A stretch of DNA of 64,000 bases from Paratinospora sagittata (GCA_035771175.1 CM069593.1:18691956-18755955), one strand, 5' to 3'. Positions 1 through 12,435 are shown, counted from the first letter of the stretch. Made by a program: numbers and translations. The notes: a model not told the origin generated them from the sequence alone.

Positions 1-2298
1 TTTTGGGGCGAATGTGTGTTGGCAGCGTGTCACTTGATTAATAGGACACCCTCTACTTTACTTAAGACTAAATCGCCATATGAACTGTTGTTTGGGAAAG
101 TGCCTTCTTATGATGCTGTTCGTGTATTTGGTTGTCTTTGTTATGCTCATAATCAACGACACAAAGGTGATAAATTTGCAAGTAGGAGCCGTAAATGTAT
201 CTTTGTTTGCTATTCTTTTGGGAAGATAGGTTGGAAATTGTATGGTTTAGAAACACATGAGTACTTTGTATCGAGGGATGTGAAGTTCTTTGAGAAAGAA
301 TTTCCTTTTGTGCCAAACCAACCAAGGAATGTGGTGACTCCTATGCTGGCGAACAATGAGGATGAGACATGGAGTGAGGATGAGGGTGCCGATGCGTGTG
401 CTGCGTGCGTTGAGGGGGGTTGGAAGCAGCGTCCACCCTTGAGGGGGGTCTGGTGTTGCGGTGCAGCCCGAGCAGCAGACCGCACATGAGGATGTACGTG
501 ATGAGGGGCTGGCGAATACGGTGGGGGAGCAAGGTGTCGAAGTTGACGGTGAGCTAGGGCGAGGAAAACGAGCCAAAACTTCTTCAACACGGTATCGTGA
601 TTTTTTTACTCATACTATACGGAAAATAAGTCCATCTGAGAATTCATCCGCTACTTCCTCTTCCTCAGGTACGCCCTATCCTATAACACATTTTGTGAAT
701 TGTAAACGTTTTTCTGTGAGACATAGAAATTTTCTTGCAGCTGTGACAGCGAGACATGAGCCAAACTATTTTAAAGAAGCGTTGAAAGACTCGGGATGGC
801 GAGATGCGATTTGTAAGGAGATACGAGCCCTTGAAGACAATGAGACTTGGGTAATGAAGACTTTTCCACCCGGAAAGAAAGCACTAGGGAGCCAGTGGAT
901 ATATAAAATTAAGTATAAGTCCGATGGCAGCATAGAGCGACTCAAAGCAAGACTTGTGATCTATGACAATCATCAGGTGGAAGGAATTGACTATAGCGAG
1001 ACATTTGCTCCTGTGGCAAAAATGGTGACGGTTCGTATTTTTCTTGCAATTGCTGCATTTAAAAATTGGGAGGTACATCAAATGGATGTGCATAATGTTT
1101 TCCTTCACGGTGACTTACGTGAGGAGGTTTATATGAATGTTCCTCCAGGTTTCAAAAATACAAATCCTAACATGGTTTGCAGGTTGCAAAAGTCGTTGTG
1201 TGGTCTGAAACAAGCTCCCCGATGTTGGTTTGCAAAACTGTCAACAACGTTGAAGAATTATGGTTTTGTGCAATCCTATTCAGATTATTCCTTATTTTGG
1301 TTGTGCAGGGGAAGAACTCAGATCAACTTGTTAGTTTATGTTGATGACTTGATTATTGCAGGGAATGATAAGGTTGCATTGACAACTTTTAAAGATTACC
1401 TTGGCAGGTGCTTTCATATGAAGGATTTGGGAGTTTTGAAATATTTCTTAGGGCTAGAGGTAGCTCGTAATCCAGAAGGAATTTTTCTTTGTCAAAGAAA
1501 ATACACACTCGAGATAATTTCTGAAACGAGTTTATTGGGAGCAAAGCCTGCGACATTTCCTATGGAACAAAATCACAATTTGGCCCTTGCTAAGGGCGAA
1601 TTCCTTGCGGATCCGGAGCTGTATAGGTGACTTGTAGGGAGATTGATTTACTTGTTTGTGACGATACCTGATCTTGCATATTCGGTTCATATTTTGTCCC
1701 AATTTATGCAACAACCTCGCGAGGATCATTGGGAGGCAGCTCTCAGGGTCGTGAGATATTTGAAGAAGAGTCCGGGGCAAGGGATTTTGCTTCGTGCTGA
1801 TAGTGACCTACGTCTAGAAGGGTGGTGTGATTCGGATTGGGCTAGTTGTCCACTTACGCTGCGTTCCTTGACAGGTTGGTTCGTGTTACTTGGTTGTTCT
1901 CCTGTGTCGTGGAAGACCAAGAAGCAACAAATAGTGTCTAGATCGTCTGCAGAGACTGAGTATAGATCAATGGCGGCAACAATGTGTGAGTTAAAGTGGC
2001 TTAACCAACTTTTAAGCGACTTAGGTGTGCGACATCCGAAGGGTATGAAGTTATTTTGTGATAGTCAGTCGGCCTTGTACATTGCTCAAAATCCAGTTTT
2101 TCACGAAAGAACAAAACATATAGAGGCTGACTGCCATTTTGTTCGAGATGCGGTGACTGAAGGGATGATTTGTCCGTCATATGTTTCTACTAGTGTTCAA
2201 TTGACAGACATCTTTACAAAAGCGTTGGGAAAAGCGAACTTTGAGTTTCTTCTCTGCAAGTTGGGCGTTCGAGATCTTCACGCTCCAACTTGAGGGGG
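1..2298 (+). pseudogene. Decayed Ty1/copia pol (integrase end, RT, RNase H)
   Basis: This is the 3' part of a copia polyprotein, cut off by the window edge. Positions 1-330 encode the end of integrase, with the typical PYELLFGKVP and VFGCLCYAH motifs. Reverse transcriptase follows, with QMDVHNVFLHGD near 1080, the YVDD active site near 1338 and SLCGLKQAPR near 1195. RNase H follows, with a CDSDWAS block near 1825, an ETEYRSM block near 1950 and DSQSALY near 2060, ending at 2293. Two lesions are visible: a frame change around 460-490, between integrase and RT, and an in-frame TGA at 1628-1630 between RT and RNase H. A polypurine run (GAGGGGGG, 2291-2298) marks the edge of the 3' LTR. The element is a dead copy. 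Confidence 0.93.
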
Positions 2299-2450
2299 GT
2301 ATTACGATATTATTAGGGTATTTTAAGAAAATACATGGTTGTAATATTTTGTAATATATATAGGGTTGTGATATTTTGTAATGGACAAACTTGATGGTTG
2401 TGAATGTGGGGAACTTAGCAGTGGTAGTCATCACCACTCATCACATCATT
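2299..2450 (+). mobile_element. Remnant of the 3' LTR of the decayed copia element
   Basis: Directly after the polypurine tract the sequence begins TATTACGATATT, which looks like a copia LTR start with TG changed to TA. It contains two near-copies of a GGTTGTRATATTTTGTAAT unit (about 2338-2381). The outer end of the LTR cannot be placed because no second LTR is in view. Confidence 0.45.
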
Positions 2451-4985
2451 TGAGTATGTTTTTGAGTTTTATTTTTTGGTTCTTTTAGCATGTCACAAAA
2501 AATTAGACAAGACATTTAAAAAACAAAAAAGAAATAAATGTACATAAAAACAAAAAGTAAGCAAAAACATTTCTAATCGTCTCACCAAAATGAGCTCCTT
2601 GCCAACCTTTGAGCGACTTGTCGGGTGTCCACAATGCAGTTCAAGTGGTAGAGATAATGAAGTTTGTCGAATGGTTTTTTAGGTTAGGTTAATGGCCATC
2701 GGGTCAGACCCAATTCATGCACATTAATTTATGCATTTCTTCATGTTTGGTACAATTTTTGTTTGTTATTATTATTCTTTTTTATCAATTTATATTATAT
2801 TATATTATATATACAAGACATTTAAAATGATTACATTAACACAAAAGTAGTTTCAATTAATAACGTGAGAAACAATACTACATCAAGGTTTAAATAAGAT
2901 AGCAACAAGACTCATAAAATGTCAGATTAATTTTTCATATGAGATTGGAAAGAGTAGAACCCCTGACCTTATACTTTTATAAGAGGGAGGAATGTCTTGC
3001 GCATGTGAGATACACCGGTTATAACTAACTTAAAAAAAGTATCTTATAATGAGAAAAACACTCAAACCTTTCAATCTCACAAAATAATAAAGAAATACAA
3101 CCATAAAATAATCTACTATTAATTAATAAATACTTCAAAGAAATTAAACATTTGAAGTATCTTACTCAGATATAGAACTTTGATAACTCAAGAAGGCGTA
3201 ATTGTTTAACAATGGTTTCACTATTCCTCAAACCCAAAATGGTGTCACATCGAAGCATTTTTTCCATAGTTTTAACAATTTTGTTAAATAAAATATAAAA
3301 AAACACCATTCCAATTAAGAAACCTCCAAAAACTTCACCGTGCATCTTTTCTGCATTCCTTCTTCGATGTGGCTTGCAAGACTCCCCACAATCAGGCCAA
3401 TGTAACCAACTCCCTTTTGCAATATTAAAATCTACACCGTTGGATGATCTCACAACCGTACACACCCAGATTTATCAAACGGTTTCTGAGAGCTCCAGCA
3501 AATACAGTCATCTTGTGCAATACGTATTGTACGTGATATGGAGAATTAACCTTTTGATGCACGAAACTATATCACGTTTAAATTTTAAATGAGACGCGGT
3601 CGTGAGCGAAGAGGGAAAATACACACATTTTAAATTACCCATTACGACACGTGTACTCGAAAAATTATGTTTCACTATCCTGCCTACTTCCTCGGTGACG
3701 TGGACCTCAAGTTAGAAAATTAATAAGAAACGGCGTTTTTGCACACGTGTAGTTGAAAATTGTTGTCACAACAGCGTCGCCGCTACACGAGCGCGGCAGT
3801 CTAGAACTATACTTTTTCTTCTTCTTGTTTTTTAACATAAAAACAAATTTCTCTGACTTCCCAACTACATTACGTTTTCTGAGAAAATTTTCACTTGAAA
3901 ATTGGTCTCCAATTTCAGGAACTTTTCCATACACTTACATCCACGTTAATAGAGGTAAAAGGTTTTCCACAGCCACAGCGTTTCGTTTGTGTTTTTTTCC
4001 TGGAAAATTACGGGTTTTGAACTGTAAGAGATGGTGGGGATTTTTTAAATGACTTGAAAGTATAGGTCAAAAAAATGTCTCAACAACCCCAACTTATATT
4101 AATAACATGTATTTTTTTATGGTTGAAAAATTGATTTATTTGGCCAGCAATCAAGTATTTTAAGTAGCTTCAAACGATGGAAATCTGGTTGGATGCCATG
4201 TTCCAATTTCAGCAAAGTTTCTACAGCTTCCATTGATTAAACAATCCATAATGAAATATCAACAAAAGTAAGTAATCAAATCCACCCTTTTTATTTTTCT
4301 ATTATATAATTTTGTCATTTGACCTGCTCCAAACTGAATTTAAAATGAACAAAATTGAATGATATTAATGTATGCTTTTTCTTTTCTTTTTCCCCTCAAA
4401 TCTAGACTTTAATTGCCAGCGTTATTATATTTGACATGCGTCACATTAAGCTTTGGTGACGAGTGTACATATTTAATATTTTGTTGTCCCTCTTAAGTCT
4501 TAATGTTGTAGGTAAGCTCTGGATTCCTAGAGTTGCACGACTCACCAGGAGCAAGTCGGTGGACAGGTGATTCTGATCGTAGAGCACTCAGAATCCGAGT
4601 GGACAAAAATGCACCACGTGCCGGGGGACTGACTTGAATGGCAATGGCGAAAAAGCTGTTGTAGTGAAAAACGAGTACGGCTTACAAAACAGAACTAGTC
4701 CCATGCCAAAATAGTACTCAATCATTGCCATGTATACAGTACATGTGGGCCTGAATTCCCATTGGTTCGACAATGTGGGTCCTGAATGACTCTCCGTCAT
4801 ATAAGTCCTTGATCTTCCAAAACTGGAGCTTCAACCAACTTAGAAAAGTTTTTTATATTTTATTTTGTTTTTTATTATTTTTCGAGGAAAAAAAAATTGA
4901 AGTGGCATTCATTAGACTGTTTAAGCCTAAGTGGGAAGCATGGCAACATAAGAGTCCATGGTGAAGGGGCTCGGACCGATGGAAC
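2451..4985. other. Intergenic, no gene recognised
   Basis: AT-rich DNA with only short reading frames that have no codon bias or domain similarity I can see. A somewhat less AT-rich patch around 3600-4050 might be an old gene or promoter remnant, but nothing recognisable is encoded. Confidence 0.5.
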
Positions 4986-6334
4986 TGTAATACCCTAAGT
5001 TTGTACACATAAAAAAAAAAATTCGGGCACATGTCCGAACTTTCTGGCGTAATTTTTTCTATTTAAGGAACCCCTCCCCTTCCTCATTTCTCACACCAAA
5101 ATCACTTCTCCTTGTAATTTTTCTTCTTTTTTTTCATTCATTTTAAGTTTTTATCTTATCTTTTGAGACTCTTTGTACGGTGCAACGCGGTTCTGCTGGG
5201 GGAAAGACTCCAGTTCTCAAAGGAGTTTTTATCTGAAGATGTGGAATGAAACATAAGTTTGCGTATAATGTTTACACTGCATCTATCGTTATGTCTACTA
5301 TTTATTTACACTGCGTTATTGCGTATAATGTTTATACTTGTCGTACTTATGCCTGTATATTTGAAGTTCATGTATTACACCGTTGTTATGCTGGATTAGT
5401 GGTCAATCTGGCTCAACCAAATTCAGTCTTGTCCTCAGTAACTTTAAATAGTGAACGGGAGGTAGCGTGCTGCTCTAGACGATTGGTATTTTTAAGTAGA
5501 CCTCGTGTCCCATCTCTCAACTGGAGACTGATCTGGTTGGTCTTATTTGAAAGCTATCATCTTATACAAGTAATACTGAATGTCTTAACCTTGCACGTAA
5601 TGATACCGACCCTGATAAGGATCACCAGACGTTGCCAAATCCTGTCTAAATGTTAAGTAAAGACCGGACCAGTTCATGCATTGACATCATACATAACACC
5701 ACCTAGGGACGTATGTGGTTTATAATTCATAGAATAGTTAGAAGTAACGCTCGCTATTCATTATATTTCTCTGGAGAGAGACGTACAATGAGAACCTAGT
5801 TACTCTTGATAAGGGACATTTGTACATGAATCCAGAGCTTCATTCCTGAGGAGGGGCGTACAATGAGAACTCAGCTACTCCTGAAAATGGACATCTGTAC
5901 GTGAACTCAGACGATGTATAATCATCAAACCAATACGAGACAGTGTCATTCATACATACATGTTGGATTGATTATGATGCTCTAATGCGTATTTAAGATA
6001 TTTGATTATGAAGTTTGTTTTATTAATTGTTATATTCACGAACAATTTTACCCACTGAGCGTGTAGCTCACCCCGTTGTTATCTAATTTTTCACAGGAGA
6101 TTAGGGTGGACTGGGTGTAAGTTTTTGGACCCATATTTTGTACCTTTTGTATTATTTATTGGGGATTTTGAGAGAATGTTCTCTTAACTATTTCATGTAC
6201 AAATATATTTTAAAATTAATGAAATCAGACTTGTACTTAATCGTGTTTTCGGGTACTCAGTTATCGTTATAATGCATTCGCACCCTGCCCGTGAGTGTCC
6301 CACCGATTTAGGCACGTCCGGACAGAGTATGACA
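4986..6334 (+). mobile_element. Probable solo LTR (Ty3/gypsy type), 1.35 kb
   Basis: It begins TGTAATACCC and ends in GAGTATGACA, the TG...CA ends of a plant LTR whose TGTAAYACCC opening is common in gypsy elements. A TATA-like TATTTAAGG near 5060 precedes a pyrimidine-rich leader, as expected for an LTR promoter. Two imperfect copies of a 70-bp block containing GTACAATGAGAAC lie at about 5784-5910. The flanking 5-mers are GGAAC and ACAAC, a 3/5 match, so the target duplication is decayed or the ends are slightly misplaced. No internal domain is present. Confidence 0.6.
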
Positions 6335-9300
6335 ACAACTCTTTAGTGCTACAAAAGCTTTAATAAAAAGGGTCAAGAACATTATTCCTTATTATATACT
6401 TAATCTCATTCCTTAATTCAAAGGTACTTATTTGAGTTTAATCTGATTGGTCATCAAGATTTTCTTTTACTTTTAAAAAGCAACATTTTTAGGCTTTTCA
6501 TCTGCAATCTGGCTGCGCTCTCTTCAGTCGGGTTTAGTATTAGTAATATGCTGTTGATTGACCAAAAAGAAAGAAAAAGATAATTAATAAGGTTTTTCTT
6601 TAATGTTTTGGATCCATATATATATATATATATAGGTTTGAATTAACTAATAGCTAGTAATAATTTCTTTAATATTAGCCTTATTTGGACAGTTTCTATG
6701 TTTGGACCTAAATGCCTAGGATTGAGTTTTTATAAATTATGAAAATTTGAGACAGTGTTTGGTTTGAAATTCAAAACAATTTTTATTTTTATTTTTTTGG
6801 TACTCAAAAAAATAAAATTAGAAAACTTAAAAAAAAAATGACATTTTTTAAGTTATGTTTTTTGTGAAAAAATATTAGAAAAGTAATTTTAAAAATTACT
6901 TTACAAAACAAGTTTTTATTATTTTCTTTTTCTTTTACTATTTGAAAACTGAAAAAAGTTTTTGAATTATAAACCAAATATAACCTCAATTTTTTCAATG
7001 CAAAAGCAAGTTTTCTAAATAAGCTATTTACTGCATTTGACAAAAACTCTGCCGCGCTACTTCAACCATGGAACCAAACAGGGTTCTAACATTTGCTTGC
7101 GTGCTAGAGTAAATGTTGTTTTCATGCATATGAAGATTATTAATGTTGAGTAAAGCTTCCGGTTGGATTTGCAAAAAAAAAAAAAAAAAAGGGCTGTCCA
7201 AATATATGTGTCAAGTTATACAGATCATTATCGGGGTAATGAATAAGGATCTTGACTCTTGAGTATTCTAATTAATGTATATTAATTAATATCATGGGCA
7301 ATTCTTATCCAACATGTACACAGAATGACTTTATAATATACTTAGTGTGGAATACTGAATCTGTCAGATCCACGTCTCTATCTATACAAATATATAGAAT
7401 TAGGGAAGTACACATATATTTAGTGAAATATACAAATCATCATATTTTGCTGTTGGGCTTTTGAGATAATACCACTAATCACTGAATTAATCCACATGGT
7501 CGTCGTTTTCCATAAATAGGTTGTTTATGAGAAAAAAAATAACATCCATAAAAACATTAAGATTTAATCATATGACTAGGCAGGTCCCACCTAAATCAAT
7601 GGACCAATTTGAACAATAATGGAGACATACAACTTATACTTTGAAAAAAACTTTGGTTAGCATCATGGTTAGTAATGTGTGAAAGTAATATGATGTTGAA
7701 CAAGGTCAAATCCTTGAATAGAAGCATTCTTGGATATATTGAGAGAATTTCTTAAGATCAACATCATCAACGAACGACTTCATAAAATACAGTTATATCA
7801 ATATCTTATATTTATGTAATCAAATTTACTATTGACTAATAAGGGGTTGGTTTGTTAATTTAGAAAGGACCAAACTACGAGATACGATTGAGGGCGTTAT
7901 CACGAGTTTGAGTCCACATCTTTTATTTTTATTAAAAGAGGTATCCTTATCCCTGTAAATTCTTGAATTCGAAAAGATTAGTCTCGCCTCAAAAGAAATG
8001 ACCTATCGGGTGTCAAAAAATTGATACAAAAAAAAATAAAAATTAACTATTAAAATGCAATAAAACACTTCTCAAAAAATCACTTGTATACATTTTATTT
8101 TATTGTATGATTATTGTTGTTTCATTGTGAATTAGAGAATACAAATTCAAATTCAAATTTGAAAAGCTCACCAATATAAAAGATAAAGTTATGAGTGCTA
8201 ATGGGTTGGTTCAAATTTTGAAATTGAACCAACAAACTTCAAAATTAAATGAGTTAATAGTTTAATTTAAAATGTTTAAGATTCTATTATGTACATATTG
8301 TCTTAAAACATTTGCATTATCATCTTATGTAAGAGTATTTTTGTTTAAATTTATTAGATGTATACCAAATTTAGATCTATATTAATATACATATATAATT
8401 TTAATTATTTAATAAATATATATTTCAAATTTCAAAATCGATGAATATAAAACTAAACTAAAGCAATTATACTTTTTGGAAGCTTCTATTCGTACCCCAC
8501 CAAAATACTATCATTACCCACCAAAGAAAATAAAATTAATTTTCACAATACCCTTCAAAGATTTGTCCAAAATGTCCTTACATTATTTTTATTTCTATTT
8601 AACTCCAAATCATATACTGACCTTACCCAACACCATTTTCATGTTCATCTTCTTCCCTAAACCCTAAACCCCTCTTTCATTTTCATCTTCTCGTGCTCCT
8701 CACATTTTTGTCCTTCCAAATACTCTGTAAAACCTTTTGAGAGTTGTTGTTAAGATCTTTTTTAAAGATTTTTTAAGTGTTTTAAACCCTATTTAATTGA
8801 TCTTCAGTGCAGTAGAAACCCCCTTCAAGGGCATAAACCCTATTTAATTGGTTTAAGATATTTGGAGATGAAAAAATAAAATGGTAGTGACATAGATGCT
8901 TTGAGTCTTTTAGAGAAGAAGAACGACAGTGATGGTTAGGGTTTGAGAGTTTTGGAAAAAAAATGAAATTGTGAAAAAATTTGGAAAGAAGGGTGTTGAA
9001 GCCAATTTTGGCTTGCCTTACATGTTACAAGATATTGTCCCTTTTACGGGCCTTTCAGGTTGGCTGACCCTTAAATTGAGTCATCAGGCTTATGGGCGCC
9101 TACTAGAAATTATCATAAAGTAAGTCTCAGTGAGTTTTATTTTTTTCCTTAAGAAAGGTCTTTTACTAGTGTGAGAGGGTGAAACTTTTATGTGTCTTAA
9201 ATTGAAAGAATACATAATTGATGTAGAACTAATCACTGAAATTAAACCTACCAACAAAAGGTATTTTAAATTATTTTTAAATTTTTTGGTGAATAAAGAA

Positions 9301-9700
9301 AGTATATGGGTAAAGACAGAATTTTAGTAGGGTATCTCTAGCAATCCTTAATTTTTTTTTGGGTTTGGTTTGGGATTTGCAAAATATCAAATGATTACCT
9401 ACAAGAAATCTATTAAAACTTAATAGTTTGACACCCCTCGATAAAGCTACATGTGCACGTCTTATTAATTTTAACACAATTTTTTTTAGCATTTGCACAA
9501 CTTAAGGCCATTCAACCAGTCACAACAGGCATAATGCGCAAAGTTAGTGATAAAAATGTGTTTATGAAGCATTTTTTATAACTACTTTTATTTTATTTTC
9601 TAAGAAAAAATAGAAGAAAAAAAAGTTTGAAATCGCGTCACTAGTGCAAGAGTGTAACATTGCACACCCCAATTTTAATCAATCGCAAGTGTAAATTACA
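6335..9700. other. Intergenic AT-rich DNA
   Basis: No gene recognised. It holds a short TA run near 6618, an AT-rich stretch (6690-7070) whose GTTTGGTTTG and ACCAAACAGGG ends suggest an old hAT-type MITE without a clear target duplication, and a possible SINE at about 7845-8035. Two and a half CCCTAAA units at 8655-8671 are too few to be called telomeric. Confidence 0.5.
7845..8035 (+). repeat. Possible tRNA-derived SINE
   Basis: An A-box-like GGGGTTGGTTTG is followed about 65 bp later by a B-box-like GAGTTTGAGTCC, and the segment ends in an A-rich tail (8029-8040). This spacing is that of a pol III promoter, but no convincing target duplication is seen. Confidence 0.3.
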
Positions 9701-9728
9701 CCAAATAAAAACTTAGGTGCGAGCAGGG

Positions 9729-9735
9729 GGTAGGT
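9729..9735 (-). promoter_or_regulatory. AC-I element (ACCTACC) upstream of ADT
   Basis: GGTAGGT on the plus strand is ACCTACC on the minus strand, the AC-I site bound by R2R3-MYB regulators of phenylpropanoid and lignin genes. It lies about 560 bp before the ADT start codon. Confidence 0.45.
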
Positions 9736-10010
9736 GCGTTAACCAGGATTGACCGACACATCTCGTAGCAGGAGCACGCTACACCCTACTTCGGTCGCAC
9801 CTTACCTCCCAATCCCCACCCTCCAAAAAAATCTCTTTCTGCTACACCGCCAGATGTCTCAAGTTTTCTGTTCCCGAACCCACAACTGCCACGTCATAGC
9901 CTTTTCTCTTATCTTTATCTTCGTTCATTTTCAATTGTAGCCTAGTAGGATCAATCTTTTCTTGAGCACATTGATATAGCAAAGAGTTTGGTTCATGAAA
10001 CAAGGACAAC

Positions 10011-10016
10011 CACGTG
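10011..10016 (+). promoter_or_regulatory. G-box/ABRE (CACGTG) in the ADT promoter
   Basis: CACGTGTC is a canonical G-box with an ABRE-like flank, a bZIP/bHLH site. It lies about 280 bp before the ADT start codon and 46 bp from the AC element at 10057. Confidence 0.45.
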
Positions 10017-10056
10017 TCGCTTAATTAAAGTACCTTTCACGCAGACATGTATGGTC

Positions 10057-10063
10057 GGTAGGT
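10057..10063 (-). promoter_or_regulatory. AC-I element (ACCTACC) near the ADT TATA box
   Basis: A second GGTAGGT (ACCTACC on the minus strand) lies about 84 bp upstream of the TATA box. Paired AC elements are typical of genes that supply phenylalanine to lignin and other phenylpropanoids. Confidence 0.5.
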
Positions 10064-10146
10064 CATACCCAAAATTTACTCCTCCGCATCTCCTCCTCTT
10101 TACACTTACCTCATCTACCTTATTGTGTCCTCCCTTAAGCCTCCAC

Positions 10147-10153
10147 TATAAAA
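10147..10153 (+). promoter_or_regulatory. TATA box of ADT
   Basis: TATAAAA in a C-rich setting, 142 bp before the ATG. Transcription would start at roughly 10180, giving a leader of about 115 bases. Confidence 0.65.
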
Positions 10154-10294
10154 CCCCCCTTAAGCTCCCTTTTATCTCTCAGCTTGAGGTTCCCTTCTCA
10201 AGAGAACTACAAGCTTTAATTAAGCTCATCTTCTTCTCTCACATTTTTATCTAATCATCAAAAATTAGGGTTTCGTTTAGAGATTCAACCAAAT

Positions 10295-11560
10295 ATGCAG
10301 GCAACAACAACAACACCATCATCATCTAGCATGATCCTGAAATCCCTAATTTCAGATCATAAACCCCTAATCAGAACCAGAACCTACTTGCCATCCCGCC
10401 GAAACATGGTTCGAGTCATTCACTGCATCCACCGTCCCGATTTAGCCAATTTCTCGGGCGGAATCGGCTCCAACAGAGCCGATTGGCAGAGCTCCTGCGC
10501 TATTCTAGCAAGCAAAGTCGTATTGCAGCAGCAAGAAACAGAGAAGAGCGGTAACGCAGACCTAACCGCGGTTAATGGCCACAGAACCCTCGATCTCGTC
10601 CCAATCGAAAATCTCCCAAAACCTTTAACCATTACAGACCTCTCTCCCGCTCCGATGCACGGATCTCAGCTTCGCGTCGCCTACCAAGGCGTTCCCGGAG
10701 CTTACAGCGAGGCCGCCGCCGGTAAAGCGTATCCGAACTGCGAAGCCATCCCTTGCGACCAATTCGAGGTCGCTTTCCAAGCCGTCGAGCTCTGGATCGC
10801 CGATCGAGCCGTTTTGCCGGTGGAAAACTCCCTCGGCGGGAGCATTCACCGGAACTACGATCTCCTTCTCCGGCACCGGCTTCACATCGTTGGAGAAGTG
10901 CAACTTCCGGTTCATCATTGCCTGCTAGCTCTTCCCGGCGTCAGAAAAGAGTACCTAACTCGCGTGATAAGCCATCCGCAAGCGCTGGCTCAGTGCGAGT
11001 TGACTCTGACCAAACTCGGTCTCAATGTCGCTCGCGAAGCGGTCGACGACACGGCCGGCGCCGCCGAATTCGTGGCCGCAAATAACCTGAGAGACACTGC
11101 TGCGATCGCCAGCGCACGTGCCGCCGAGTTGTACGGCCTTCAGATGCTAGCCGATGGGATTCAGGACGATTCGGGGAACGTGACGCGGTTCGTGATGCTG
11201 GCGCGCGAGCCGATAATTCCGAGGACGGATCGACCTTTCAAAACGAGCATTGTGTTCGCTCACGACAAGGGGACATCTGTGCTGTTCAAGGTGCTGTCGG
11301 CGTTCGCTTTCCGGAACATAAGCTTGACCAAGATCGAGAGCCGGCCGCATCGGAACCGGCCGATTAGGCTCGTCGACGACGCGAATGTGGGCACCGCGAA
11401 GCATTTCGAGTACATGTTTTATGTGGATTTTGAAGCGTCAATGGCGGAGGTGAGAGCGCAGAACGCGTTGGCTGAGGTTCAGGAGTTCACTTCTTTCCTT
11501 AGGGTTTTGGGAAGTTATCCGATGGACATGACGCCGTGGACGCCTAGTGGAGGAGATTGA
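10295..11560 (+). CDS. ADT: Arogenate/prephenate dehydratase, plastidial
   Basis: Single-exon gene of 421 residues. Arogenate dehydratase converts arogenate to phenylalanine by decarboxylation and dehydration in the plastid stroma, the last step of plant Phe synthesis. Residues 1 to about 110 are Ser/Thr/Arg-rich with few acids, as in a transit peptide. The catalytic PDT domain spans about 126-302, with GVPGAYSE at 132, [10 protein letters not shown] at 175, SHPQALAQC at 226 and the TRF active-site motif at 297-299. The ACT regulatory domain (about 315-407) carries the ESRP motif of the Phe-binding site at 348-351. Length and lack of introns fit the ADT3/4/5/6 group. The first ATG is chosen because it follows the promoter and begins the transit peptide. 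GC content is much higher than in the surrounding DNA. Whether it also uses prephenate cannot be told by eye. Confidence 0.97.
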   Translation: MQATTTTPSSSSMILKSLISDHKPLIRTRTYLPSRRNMVRVIHCIHRPDLANFSGGIGSNRADWQSSCAILASKVVLQQQETEKSGNADLTAVNGHRTLDLVPIENLPKPLTITDLSPAPMHGSQLRVAYQGVPGAYSEAAAGKAYPNCEAIPCDQFEVAFQAVELWIADRAVLPVENSLGGSIHRNYDLLLRHRLHIVGEVQLPVHHCLLALPGVRKEYLTRVISHPQALAQCELTLTKLGLNVAREAVDDTAGAAEFVAANNLRDTAAIASARAAELYGLQMLADGIQDDSGNVTRFVMLAREPIIPRTDRPFKTSIVFAHDKGTSVLFKVLSAFAFRNISLTKIESRPHRNRPIRLVDDANVGTAKHFEYMFYVDFEASMAEVRAQNALAEVQEFTSFLRVLGSYPMDMTPWTPSGGD

Positions 11561-11868
11561 AAGGCCTAAAAAGAAGAAGAGAAAAAGAAAATTTTAAAAG
11601 AATTGGGGAGTTTTTTTTTTTTTTTAAATTGTAAATTATAAATTGGTGAATTTTAAATACTCTTGAGGAAATTGAAGAGGAGCCCAAACAAGAGGGAAAA
11701 GATTGATTGGGTGTAAATTTGGTTATTATTGTTGTTGAAATTTGAGACTTCGATTTGAGATTACTTACTGTGTAAAAGATCTGTGAATAGCGTCTCCAAG
11801 TTTACTCTTTTTGGAGGATTATTATTAGTACTGGAGAAGAAGATAATTAATGGAAAGAAGGAAATATG
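11561..11868 (+). other. ADT 3' untranslated region up to the copia insertion
   Basis: AT-rich sequence between the ADT stop and the 5' LTR. Several A/T-rich stretches (for example around 11630-11660) could serve as polyadenylation signals, so the transcript may end before the insertion. Before the insertion this sequence ran on into 16617. Confidence 0.5.
11864..11868 (+). repeat. Target site duplication ATATG, left copy
   Basis: ATATG immediately before the 5' LTR is repeated exactly at 16612-16616 after the 3' LTR. A perfect 5-bp duplication is the integrase footprint. Confidence 0.95.
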
Positions 11869-12400
11869 TGTTGGTCCACCTCGTCCTGTAGCAAAACAAG
11901 ATGCTCGTGGGTGGCCAAGTTATTTTTTGAATGCATGGGCAAGCAGCATATTTCACGTGGGAAGGCCCACGTGAGTTTAACTAAACAATTTACATTAATG
12001 CCCCTCATTAACTCTATAAATAGAGCCACATTTTCATTCTTCAAAATCATCTGAGAGAGATCAAGTATTCAAAGAGATTTAATTCTAGAGATCTAGAGAG
12101 CCTCAAAGATAGTTTCTTTGAGAAGAAAAAGTGTGAGCCAATTTGTGAAGTGTTATCCACAAATTGAAGATACATAGGTATTGTGTATTTGTGAGAGATC
12201 CACCTAAGGGTGAAGTGTGTAATCCCATTATTTTATAGTGGAAGTTTCTTTAAGCGGCCTACGGGTCCCGTGGTTTTTACCTCATCTTTGGAGGGTTTTC
12301 CACGCTAAAATCTTTGGTGTCATTTTGTTGTATTTTTAGTTTGGGAAATTATCCTGGGATTGTAGAATTTATTTCTTTACAACCATCGTTTTTCCCAACA
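11869..12400 (+). mobile_element. 5' LTR of the young copia element
   Basis: TGTTGGTCC at the start and TTCCCAACA at the end form a short inverted repeat. A TATA box (TATAAATA, 12015-12022) lies mid-LTR, so transcription should start near 12045 and the R region follows. A double G-box palindrome sits upstream of the TATA box. No difference from the 3' LTR was found. Confidence 0.96.
11954..11973 (+). promoter_or_regulatory. Inverted pair of G-boxes in the LTR U3 region
   Basis: CACGTGGG and CCCACGTG are 8-bp inverted arms separated by AAGG, about 42 bp upstream of the LTR TATA box. Each arm is a G-box/ABRE core, the type of site bound by ABA-linked bZIP and by bHLH factors. The same palindrome recurs at 16165-16184 in the 3' LTR. 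This suggests stress- or light-linked control of the element. Confidence 0.7.
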
Positions 12401-12415
12401 AAGTGGTATCAGAGC
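12401..12415 (+). other. Primer binding site (initiator Met tRNA)
   Basis: TGGTATCAGAGC, three bases after the 5' LTR, is complementary to the 3' end of plant initiator methionine tRNA and primes minus-strand DNA synthesis. Confidence 0.93.
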
Positions 12416-12435
12416 TTGGGTCGTTTTCAGCGAAG

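Noticed and set aside
247..590. Minus-strand frames opposite the copia pol
   Set aside because: Shadows of the integrase/RT coding strand, low in complexity.
6804..7043. Possible membrane-protein-like minus frame
   Set aside because: Phe/Leu/Ile/Lys-rich translation of an AT-rich, probably MITE-derived stretch.
8655..8671. Telomere-like CCCTAAA units
   Set aside because: Only about two and a half units, as expected by chance or in ordinary promoters.
10420..11404. Several open frames overlapping ADT
   Set aside because: They result from the high GC of the ADT coding region; only the 421-codon frame has the PDT and ACT motifs.
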